Shown: in pieces, positions 1-5,177 of the stretch
Numbering within the stretch: the first letter of the stretch is position 1
How the letters are laid out: the number at the start of each line of letters is the position of its first letter
Origin: an uncultured Clostridia bacterium
GTDB lineage: Bacteria > Bacillota > Clostridia > Oscillospirales > CAG-272
DNA: 10,539 nt
Direction of reading: 5' to 3'
Assembly (NCBI GenBank): GCA_947652805.1
Contig: CANTEM010000027.1
Coordinates: 1 to 10,539 of the forward strand
Position numbers and translations under genes: made by a program
The notes under the pieces: model-generated
Told to the model about the DNA's origin: nothing
The model's database searches: none
What the model saw: only the letters and a program-made list of their open reading frames with translations

Positions 1-1709
1 TTTCTTCCTGCTCTACATTGGAAAAGGGCGATAAGGGCGCTATTATTACTATGTATCTTGCCGATGAGATCTACAGTTATGACCCGACTCTGGCCTATAC
101 GGATGCAGCGTCGGCAAAAATTATTTCTATGATATATGAGGGACTTACCCGGTTGGATGAAAAGGGAAACTGGGAAAAAGCCGCTATGGAAAGCTACAAG
201 GTGATTGAGCCGGATAACGAGGAAGATGGTTACAGGGTTCAGATCAACCTGCGGGAAAACAAATGGAGCGATGGCAGAACCGTGCAGGCAAATGACTTTG
301 TGTATGCATGGAAGCGAATTCTTGAACCCACCAATGCCTGCGAGGCTTCCGCTTTGCTGTATGATTTAAAGAATGCACGGGAAATTAAAATGGGTGATGC
401 TACAGTAGATGATTTGGGCATCAATGCTGTAGAAACCTATGTTTTGGAAGTGGAATTTGCATCTAAGGAAGTGGATTTGGATGCGTTTTTCCGTGCGTGT
501 GCCAGTGTGGCGCTGGTTCCTCTGCGGGAAGACAAGATCACTTCCAGCGATAAGTGGTCCAAACGGTCGTCTTCTATGGTAACGAATGGACCGTTCGCGG
601 TTAGAGGTATAACAATCGGAAAAGAAATGCGTCTTGAGCGTTCCGCTTATTACTACCGGGATACAGAATCCAATCAGGCTTTGGATAAGTATGTAACGCC
701 TTACAGAATTGTTGTTAACTTCGGGTACGGCAATAAGGAAAAGCAGTTGGAACATTATGAGGCAGGCGACATCTTCTATATGGGAGAGCTGCCGTTGGCT
801 GCCCGGGCAAATTATGAGAAGGAAGCAACGATTCGTGACAGTTCCGTGGTCCATACATACTTTTTCAATACCGAAAACAAGTTGTTTGAAAAGGCTGAAG
901 TGCGTCGGGCGCTTTCCATGGCAATAGATCGCGAGGCTTTGGCGGAGCTTGTAGTATATGCAGACGCTGCTACGGGACTTATTCCTTCCAATGTGTTTGA
1001 TGCAAATGGAAAAGGAGATTTCCGCAAGGAAGGCGGCAATCTGCTGGAAAGTACAGCAAATCTTTCTGAGGCACAGTCTCTGTTGAAAGAAGCCGGTGTT
1101 ACCAGAGGTTCCTTTACGATTACCGTTCGCAATACTGAGGTGGATTTGGCAATTGCGGAATATGTCGCAGACGTTTGGAAGGATCTTGGCTTCACAGTAA
1201 AGGTAGAGGGCTTGTCTCCTGAAAAGGAACCGTCTACAGAGGCCAACCAGTCTGATACATATAAGGATTTGTTCCTGGAAGCATACACGTCCGGCGATTT
1301 TGATGTAATTGCGCTTGATTATCAGATGCTTGCTCCGGATGCATTCTCTGCATTGGCACAGTTTGCCGCTAAGTTTTCCGGAAACGGTGTGGATATGGAG
1401 TCTGCGGATTATGATGTGATTCCCAATATTACCGGATACAATAGTGAGGCATATAACGATTTGATTGAAGAGGCTTATGCTGCCGGAAGTGACAGTAAGG
1501 CAAAAACAGAAAAGCTGCATGAGGCAGAAACGCTTTTGATGGAAGATATGCCGGTAATGCCCCTGCTGTATCTGAAGGATGCATACATCTATAATAGTAA
1601 GATTCTCAGCGGAATTAAGGAAACCTATTGGGGCAGAAACTTTAAGAGACTGAAGATGCGCGACTACATGGAATATAAAGAGTCTCTGGAAGCTGCTGAA
1701 TCGGAATAA
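1..1709 (+). CDS. Oligopeptide ABC transporter substrate-binding lipoprotein (SBP_bac_5, OppA/DppA-like), 5' partial
   Basis: This is the extracytoplasmic solute receptor of a peptide-type ABC importer, expected to be anchored outside the cell membrane by a lipidated Cys and to pass bound peptides to a permease. The gene begins before the window. Reading in frame from base 3 gives S-S-C-S-T-L-E-K-G, and the Cys at 9-11 preceded by two small residues fits the end of a lipobox, so the signal peptide is off the left edge and the mature protein has about 566 residues, normal for the family. Family landmarks are WSDGRTVQANDFVYAWKRI at 264-320 (the W-S-D-G...A.DF.Y.W.R pattern) and an N-T...F....VRRALSMAIDRE block at 867-935. 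No permease or ATPase gene is visible here. A TTG at 18 could be mistaken for the start but lies inside the mature region. The exact substrate cannot be read from sequence; oligopeptide is the family default. Confidence 0.93.
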   Translation, partial: SSCSTLEKGDKGAIITMYLADEIYSYDPTLAYTDAASAKIISMIYEGLTRLDEKGNWEKAAMESYKVIEPDNEEDGYRVQINLRENKWSDGRTVQANDFVYAWKRILEPTNACEASALLYDLKNAREIKMGDATVDDLGINAVETYVLEVEFASKEVDLDAFFRACASVALVPLREDKITSSDKWSKRSSSMVTNGPFAVRGITIGKEMRLERSAYYYRDTESNQALDKYVTPYRIVVNFGYGNKEKQLEHYEAGDIFYMGELPLAARANYEKEATIRDSSVVHTYFFNTENKLFEKAEVRRALSMAIDREALAELVVYADAATGLIPSNVFDANGKGDFRKEGGNLLESTANLSEAQSLLKEAGVTRGSFTITVRNTEVDLAIAEYVADVWKDLGFTVKVEGLSPEKEPSTEANQSDTYKDLFLEAYTSGDFDVIALDYQMLAPDAFSALAQFAAKFSGNGVDMESADYDVIPNITGYNSEAYNDLIEEAYAAGSDSKAKTEKLHEAETLLMEDMPVMPLLYLKDAYIYNSKILSGIKETYWGRNFKRLKMRDYMEYKESLEAAESE

Positions 1710-1744
1710 CAGCAAGTGCAAAGTGCATTAGAAGTTGGCGGAAT

Positions 1745-1776
1745 AAAAGGCGGTGGGGCTTTCCCTCCGCCTTTTT
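1745..1776 (+). terminator. Rho-independent terminator of the substrate-binding protein gene
   Basis: The arms AAAAGGCGG (1745-1753) and CCGCCTTTT (1767-1775) pair perfectly. After one T-T mismatch, GGG-CCC pairs extend the stem to a small loop, and the T run 1772-1776 follows. It lies 36 bases after the stop codon. Only about 40 bases separate it from the next start codon at 1818, and no good promoter is visible there, so DUF4364 expression may depend on readthrough. Confidence 0.9.
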
Positions 1777-1817
1777 CTGGGGATATTCTAAAGAAATAAA
1801 AAGAGGAAGTGGGTCGT

Positions 1818-2480
1818 ATGGCACAGTTCAAAGAAGAAAATGAAATTAAAATTTTCATACTATATTTGCTGGATAAAATCGGCTATCCTTTGGACTATCC
1901 GAGTATAGGCTCTATTATGATGCAGGACGGCATTGTGAACTTTTTTGATTTTGCCCAATGCTTTTTTTCTTTGGTAGATGCGGGACATATCCGAGAAATT
2001 GTACGGGATTCGTCTAACCAGGGTGAAGAAAAAACAGTACAAAATCCGGAGCCTGAAAAAAGCGATGGATCTCCTGCAGCAATCGGTGCAGAACTGGAAG
2101 ATTTTGCGGAGGAATATGATTCGGATGCTACTGTTCTGTATGAAGTCACAGATACGGGCAGGCAGGTAGCAGAAGCCCTGTCCGATAGTTTGATGGTGAC
2201 AGTGCGGGAAAAAAGCTATCGCAGCGCCCTTCGACATTTGTCGTTTGCCAAAAAAGGTGCTTATGTCGATCACTCCTACCGACCGGACGGAGACGGATAT
2301 CTGGTAAACTGCTCTATCAAGGATAAGAATGGGGTGATCATGGATTTGACCGTGCGTGCAGACAGCGACTATCAATTGCAGCGCATGCTCAGCAATTATG
2401 CGGAACGTCCGGAGGTTGTGTTTCGCGGCGTGGTCGCGCTTCTTTCCGGAGATGTCAATTATTTGTTTGAGGATACCTGA
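1818..2480 (+). CDS. DUF4364 family protein (winged-helix-like, Clostridia)
   Basis: This 220-residue soluble protein is recognised as DUF4364, a family of unknown function common in Clostridia with a predicted N-terminal winged-helix fold. The family signature is residues 10-60: a helix with IFILYLLDKI, then YPLDYPSIGSIMM, then GIVNFFDFAQCFFSLVDAGHI, resembling PadR/MarR-like helix-turn-helix proteins. Residues 64-104 form a hydrophilic, acidic insertion before the wing-like strands (LYEVTDTGRQVAEAL, 107-121), where the family normally passes more directly to the T..G segment. The C-terminal half (from about 130) is a mixed alpha/beta region of unknown role. I chose ATG 1818 because AGAGGA (1802-1807) sits 10 bases upstream; the in-frame GTG at 1809 overlaps this ribosome site. 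It follows a strong terminator with no evident promoter of its own. DNA binding is inference from the fold. Confidence 0.85.
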   Translation: MAQFKEENEIKIFILYLLDKIGYPLDYPSIGSIMMQDGIVNFFDFAQCFFSLVDAGHIREIVRDSSNQGEEKTVQNPEPEKSDGSPAAIGAELEDFAEEYDSDATVLYEVTDTGRQVAEALSDSLMVTVREKSYRSALRHLSFAKKGAYVDHSYRPDGDGYLVNCSIKDKNGVIMDLTVRADSDYQLQRMLSNYAERPEVVFRGVVALLSGDVNYLFEDT

Positions 2481-2515
2481 TGATGCGCTATTCTGCATAG
2501 AAATGACAAAAATGA

Positions 2516-2555
2516 TTTGTATATATTTGACAGGTATGAATGAATTATATACAAA
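2516..2555. repeat. 10+10 bp AT-rich inverted repeat upstream of the sigma gene
   Basis: TTTGTATATA (2516-2525) and TATATACAAA (2546-2555) are perfect reverse complements separated by 20 bases. A TTGACA-like hexamer (2527-2532) lies in the loop. The stem is almost GC-free and is followed by A-rich rather than T-rich sequence, so it is a poor terminator on the + strand. A dimeric regulator site or a looped operator is possible but unproven. Confidence 0.5.
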
Positions 2556-2579
2556 AATTTAAAAAAATAAAAACTCCTA

Positions 2580-2607
2580 TTGACAAAATTTACAATTGTG
2601 CTATAAT
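2580..2607 (+). promoter_or_regulatory. Strong sigma-A-type extended -10 promoter of the sigma factor gene
   Basis: A perfect -35 TTGACA (2580-2585) and a perfect -10 TATAAT (2602-2607) are separated by 16 bases. TG at 2599-2600 makes an extended -10. The stretch 2551-2575 is almost pure A/T and resembles an UP element. The predicted transcription start is near 2613-2615, about 50 bases before the TTG start codon. The core TGTGCTATAATA recurs in the promoter of the RlmB-like gene (from 3780). Confidence 0.88.
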
Positions 2608-2620
2608 AACATTATTATAG
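2601..2620. promoter_or_regulatory. Perfect 9-2-9 palindrome covering the -10 box and start site (candidate operator)
   Basis: CTATAATAA (2601-2609) and TTATTATAG (2612-2620) are perfect inverted repeats with a CA spacer. The palindrome includes the whole -10 hexamer and the predicted +1. A protein bound here would block RNA polymerase, so this is a candidate operator. AT-rich palindromes can arise by chance around TATAAT boxes, and the regulator is unknown. Confidence 0.45.
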
Positions 2621-2653
2621 GTGAGATGAATTAAAAAATTGAAAGTTTTATAC

Positions 2654-2660
2654 AGAGGAA
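2654..2660 (+). promoter_or_regulatory. Ribosome binding site that fixes the TTG start of the sigma gene
   Basis: AGAGGAA lies 6 bases before TTG 2667. The frame is closed upstream by TGA at 2640-2642, and no ATG, GTG or other TTG occurs between, so TTG 2667 is the only usual initiation codon that keeps sigma region 2. Confidence 0.8.
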
Positions 2661-2666
2661 TCAGCT

Positions 2667-3221
2667 TTGCAGGATACGCCAAACGCATTATTGAAGGAAA
2701 TACGGGAGGGAAGTGACGCTGGTTTTGCAGCATTGCAGAAACAGTACGCCCCTCTTACAGCAACTTTGGTATCCAGCTTTTGCGCAAGCGGCGGCGGTGT
2801 CCGCGCTGACTTGGAGCAGGAGGCTGAAAGTGCGCTGCTGAAAGCTGCGCTTTCATATGACAGCGCGCAGACTGCGGTTTCCTTTGGTCTGTATGCAAAA
2901 ATATGTATACGGAATGCATTGATCTCTCACCGCAGAAAGGTTCTGCGCCGGGCGCGTCGGGACATGCCCGAAAAGGATGCGAAGCGGGAGCCTGGTGCGT
3001 ACCGCGTGTTTGTGCAGACGCAAAATTTGGAGAAAAAACTGGCGGAACTGAATGAAGTTCTTTCTCCCTATGAGCGCAGGGTTCTTCTGGAATATATGTC
3101 CGGAAAATCGGCGCCGGAAATTGGGGAGGAGATCGGAAAATCTGCAAAATCTGTGCACAATGCGCTGTTCCGAATCCGCGAAAAGGGAAAGCAGTTTGAG
3201 CGGTCTGCAAAGCCGGAGTAA
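2667..3221 (+). CDS. RNA polymerase sigma factor, sigma-70 family, SigH-like
   Basis: This 184-residue protein should bind core RNA polymerase and direct it to alternative promoters. Region 2 spans about 16-92. YDSAQTAVSFGLYAKICIRN (64-83) matches the YDP...SF..FA..CIRR segment of SigH/Spo0H-type factors. Region 4 spans about 131-174, from LSPYERRVLLEYMSGKSAPE to KSAKSVHNALFRIREK; the KS(V/I).NAL.R(I/V) recognition-helix pattern is also SigH-like. No region 1 or 3 domain is seen. It is shorter than B. subtilis SigH (about 218 residues) and divergent, so it need not act in sporulation. The basic linker (about 89-107) joins the two domains. Translation starts at TTG behind a good ribosome site, which may keep levels low, while the promoter is near-consensus and overlaps a palindrome. 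No adjacent anti-sigma gene is seen. Confidence 0.88.
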   Translation: MQDTPNALLKEIREGSDAGFAALQKQYAPLTATLVSSFCASGGGVRADLEQEAESALLKAALSYDSAQTAVSFGLYAKICIRNALISHRRKVLRRARRDMPEKDAKREPGAYRVFVQTQNLEKKLAELNEVLSPYERRVLLEYMSGKSAPEIGEEIGKSAKSVHNALFRIREKGKQFERSAKPE

Positions 3222-3226
3222 TAGGG

Positions 3227-3255
3227 TTGCCGGCACAGTGCGTGTTTTCTATATA
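3227..3255 (+). promoter_or_regulatory. Possible promoter of the zinc-ribbon gene
   Basis: TTGCCG (3227-3232) and TATATA (3250-3255) are separated by 17 bases, each matching 4 of 6 consensus positions. This would start RNA near 3262 and give a leader of about 90 bases. No clear terminator lies between the sigma gene and here, so co-transcription with the sigma gene is equally possible. Confidence 0.4.
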
Positions 3256-3292
3256 TGCCCGAATAGCTTAATCAGAGCGTTGGTTTCAAAGG

Positions 3293-3310
3293 TAACGGTT
3301 AAAGTCCGTT
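3293..3310 (+). repeat. TAACGGTTAAAG leader motif with small hairpin
   Basis: In the zinc-ribbon leader, AACGG (3294-3298) can pair with CCGTT (3306-3310) around a 7-base loop. The same core, TAACGGT with downstream AAGT, recurs at 3821 in the leader of the RlmB-like gene, and a palindromic variant occurs at 5130 before the pseudo-ATPase gene. Its function is unknown. Confidence 0.3.
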
Positions 3311-3352
3311 GAGGGCAAAAAAATTATTCTACCATATTAAGCGAGGTAAAAG

Positions 3353-3628
3353 ATGTACGAGGACAAGACATTGGTTTGCAAGGATTGCGGTAACGAGTTT
3401 GTATTTACTGCAGGCGAACAGGAATTTTATGCAGAAAAGGGTTTCCAGAACGAGCCCCAGCGTTGCAAGGCTTGCCGTGATGCCAGAAAAGCTGCATCCA
3501 AGTCGCAGAGAGAAATGTTCACCACAACTTGCGCACAGTGCGGTCAGGAAGCAAAAGTTCCTTTCCAGCCGACAAGCGACAGACCTGTATATTGCAGCGA
3601 GTGCTTTGCAGCAATGAAACAGCAGTAA
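3353..3628 (+). CDS. Double zinc-ribbon protein (zf-trcl-like plus CxxC ribbon)
   Basis: This 91-residue protein has eight Cys in four CxxC pairs. The first ribbon is C9/C12 with C38/C41, carrying the typical DKTLVCKDCG...FVFTAGEQEFYAEKGF...P.RC..CR..RK pattern of the 'probable zinc-ribbon domain' (PF13451-like). The second is C60/C63 with C81/C84, with the VPFQPTSDRPVYCSECF signature. Two structural zinc ions are expected. The family is widespread in Firmicutes and other bacteria and its role is not established; nucleic-acid or ribosome association is often supposed but is inference. GAGG (3343-3346) is the ribosome site, 6 bases before ATG. It lies 131 bases after the sigma gene and ends a transcription unit closed by two terminators. 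All zinc ligands are intact, so it appears functional. Confidence 0.9.
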   Translation: MYEDKTLVCKDCGNEFVFTAGEQEFYAEKGFQNEPQRCKACRDARKAASKSQREMFTTTCAQCGQEAKVPFQPTSDRPVYCSECFAAMKQQ

Positions 3629-3671
3629 TTGTTTTGCAAAGTTTTGCATAATTGTTACCACATGTATGTCG

Positions 3672-3703
3672 AAAGGAAAGCACGGTATCGTGCTTTCCTT
3701 TTT
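3672..3703 (+). terminator. Intrinsic terminator 1 after the zinc-ribbon gene
   Basis: A perfect 13-bp stem (AAAGGAAAGCACG, 3672-3684; CGTGCTTTCCTTT, 3689-3701) with a GTAT loop is followed by T to 3703. It is strong by inspection and near-symmetric, so it could work in both directions. Confidence 0.92.
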
Positions 3704-3717
3704 GCATAAAAATGCGG

Positions 3718-3750
3718 CGGTTTGGCAGGATCTGCCAAACCGGATTTTTT
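3718..3750 (+). terminator. Intrinsic terminator 2, in tandem
   Basis: A perfect 11-bp stem (CGGTTTGGCAG, 3718-3728; CTGCCAAACCG, 3732-3742) with a 3-base loop is followed by GATTTTTT. It lies only 14 bases after the first terminator and 11 bases before the next promoter's -35, insulating the RlmB-like unit from the upstream genes. Confidence 0.88.
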
Positions 3751-3761
3751 ATAAAAAGATA

Positions 3762-3790
3762 TGTACAAATAAAAAAAGATGTGCTATAAT
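3762..3790 (+). promoter_or_regulatory. Extended -10 promoter of the RlmB-like gene
   Basis: TGTACA (3762-3767, 4 of 6 to TTGACA), a 17-base spacer, then TATAAT (3785-3790) with TG at 3782-3783. The -10 block TGTGCTATAATA is identical to that of the sigma gene promoter. Predicted RNA start is near 3796-3798, giving a leader of about 78 bases. Confidence 0.8.
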
Positions 3791-3820
3791 AGGCATGAAT
3801 ACTGGATTTCTATAGCCTTG

Positions 3821-3832
3821 TAACGGTAGAAG
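3821..3832 (+). repeat. TAACGGTAGAAG leader motif, second copy
   Basis: This matches the copy at 3293: over the 15 bases from TAACGG, 12 are identical. It sits about 25 bases into the predicted RlmB leader and 54 bases before the start codon, compared with 60 bases in the zinc-ribbon leader. ACGG can pair with CCGT at 3843-3846. Chance is not excluded. Confidence 0.3.
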
Positions 3833-3874
3833 TTCAAACAATCCGTATTATTTTGTCAGAAAGGCAATTCATAT

Positions 3875-5071
3875 ATGAGCGAAAACGAAAACCGGCAGGG
3901 ACAGCAAAACCGCCCGGCAGGGAAAAATCAGAATAAAGTTGGTTCTGCACAGGCGGGAAATGTAAGAAGAAAACGTCGTCCGGGTCCGGGAGTCCGAAAA
4001 GACATAAAGGGAAGTGGACAGGAGCGCGTTGCTGCGGACGGGCAGAAGAAGCCGAATTCTAAAAGAAAGAAACCGGATAATAGTGAGAAGAAACCTTCTG
4101 CCACAGCTGTACAGGGAAAACGCGGTGGCGTGCAGAAAAATAATAGACGGGGAAATCGCGGCGGCCCGCCGAAAATCCATGACGGGTTCGATGATATTCG
4201 CAGCTACGGCGGAAGATATTTGAAATTGCCTGACTATGATGAACTGGAAAACGCAACACTCAGCAGTGCCGGATTGATTTCTGCAAATGCAGCAGGCTTG
4301 GCTTTGGCAGAGAATGAGCCGATTACCCTGTCGGAAGAACAGGCTCCCGTTGCAGGGAGAAACGCTGTACGTGAGCTGCTGCGCAGCGGCAGAAGTATTG
4401 ATAAAATATTTGTAAAATCCGGACAGCGGGAAGGCTCACTGATTGCGATTGTTGGTGAGGCAAGAAAAAAACGCATTCCGATTTCGGAAGTTGCCCAGGA
4501 AAAACTGGATCAGCTCGCCAGAGGTGCCAATCACCAAGGCGTGGTGGCTGTCGCAGCGGAAAAGGATTATACAGATATAGATGGAATTCTAAATATTGCC
4601 GCAGAGCGGGGAGAAACGCCGCTTGTAGTAATTGCAGATTCGATTGAAGACCCGCATAATTTAGGTGCGCTGATTCGCTGCGCCGAATGTGCAGGCGCTC
4701 ACGGGGTAATCATCCCCAAACGTCGTAGTGCCGGACTGACGCCTGTTGTATCAAAAGCATCTGCCGGAGCGCTGGAGCATATGGCAATTGCAAGAGTCTC
4801 GAATATTGCACAGGCTGTAACCGAGCTGAAGGGAAAGGGATTGTGGATTTTTGTATCGGAAGCAGACGGTGTGCCTTACTATGAGACAGATTTCTGCGTG
4901 CCCGCAGCGATCGTGCTTGGCAGTGAGGGAGCAGGCGTTTCAAAGACGGTCCGTGACAAAAGCGACTTTACAGTATCTATTCCAATGTACGGAAAGATCA
5001 ATTCACTGAATGTATCTACGGCAGCGTCGGTGATCCTTTGCCATGCAGCCAGAATGCAGCACGGCAAGTAA
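3875..5071 (+). CDS. rlmB: RlmB/TrmH-family 23S rRNA 2'-O-ribose methyltransferase with long basic N-terminus
   Basis: This enzyme is expected to transfer a methyl group from S-adenosylmethionine to a ribose 2'-OH, most likely 23S rRNA G2251 as in RlmB; a TrmH-like tRNA or other rRNA target is the alternative. The SpoU substrate-binding domain is about 158-230 (VAGRNAVRELLRSG, then RGANHQGVVAV). The knotted SPOUT domain is about 248-395, with motif 1 DPHNLGALIRCAECAG (259-274), motif 2 AAIVLGSEGAGV (344-355) and motif 3 SIPMYGKINSLNVSTAASV (368-386). The catalytic Asn/Arg and the Glu and Ser of motifs 2 and 3 are intact. The core is normal size, but about 155 extra residues precede it; 1-100 are rich in Arg, Lys, Gly, Asn and Gln, look disordered and probably contact RNA. 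AGAAAGG (3858-3864) precedes ATG by 10 bases. No terminator follows, so the next gene may be co-transcribed. Confidence 0.9.
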   Translation: MSENENRQGQQNRPAGKNQNKVGSAQAGNVRRKRRPGPGVRKDIKGSGQERVAADGQKKPNSKRKKPDNSEKKPSATAVQGKRGGVQKNNRRGNRGGPPKIHDGFDDIRSYGGRYLKLPDYDELENATLSSAGLISANAAGLALAENEPITLSEEQAPVAGRNAVRELLRSGRSIDKIFVKSGQREGSLIAIVGEARKKRIPISEVAQEKLDQLARGANHQGVVAVAAEKDYTDIDGILNIAAERGETPLVVIADSIEDPHNLGALIRCAECAGAHGVIIPKRRSAGLTPVVSKASAGALEHMAIARVSNIAQAVTELKGKGLWIFVSEADGVPYYETDFCVPAAIVLGSEGAGVSKTVRDKSDFTVSIPMYGKINSLNVSTAASVILCHAARMQHGK

Positions 5072-5129
5072 GATATACTGACAGTTATTGTTTTGTATGA
5101 CTGCATTGCGGTACTTAGCAAATGATAGA

Positions 5130-5139
5130 TAACCGGTTA
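5130..5139. repeat. Palindrome TAACCGGTTA upstream of the pseudo-ATPase gene
   Basis: This perfect 10-bp palindrome lies 48 bases before the ATG. It resembles the TAACGGTT leader motif upstream of the two preceding genes. In the surrounding 106-base gap (5072-5177) I see no convincing promoter and no terminator. Confidence 0.3.
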
Positions 5140-5177
5140 AACGATTGGTCACAATTCCAAAGGAAGGAACCGAAAGT

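Noticed and set aside
18..20. TTG as start codon of the substrate-binding protein
   Set aside because: The frame is open to the left edge and contains a lipobox Cys at 9-11; no ribosome site precedes the TTG.
366..1721. A 451-codon open frame on the minus strand opposite the peptide-binding lipoprotein gene
   Set aside because: No domain, biased composition, no ribosome site, and the + strand frame is clearly an OppA-type protein.
1809..1811. GTG as start of the DUF4364 gene
   Set aside because: It overlaps the Shine-Dalgarno that serves ATG 1818, and the family N-terminus fits the ATG.
2527..2553. A second promoter formed by TTGACA (2527-2532) and TATACA (2548-2553)
   Set aside because: The spacer is only 15 bases and the -10 is imperfect; the downstream promoter at 2580-2607 is far better.
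3224..3250. Possible terminator after the sigma gene around GCCGGCACAGTGC followed by GTTTTCT
   Set aside because: Only three to four base pairs can form with a workable loop; too weak to call.
5078..5133. Promoter elements in the gap before the pseudo-ATPase gene (CTGACA 5078, TTGCGG 5106, GATAAC 5128)
   Set aside because: No pair has both acceptable hexamers and a 16-18 base spacer, so no promoter is called.
5145..5147. TTG as start of the pseudo-ATPase gene
   Set aside because: The 11 extra codons contain the AAAGGAAGG ribosome site that serves ATG 5178.
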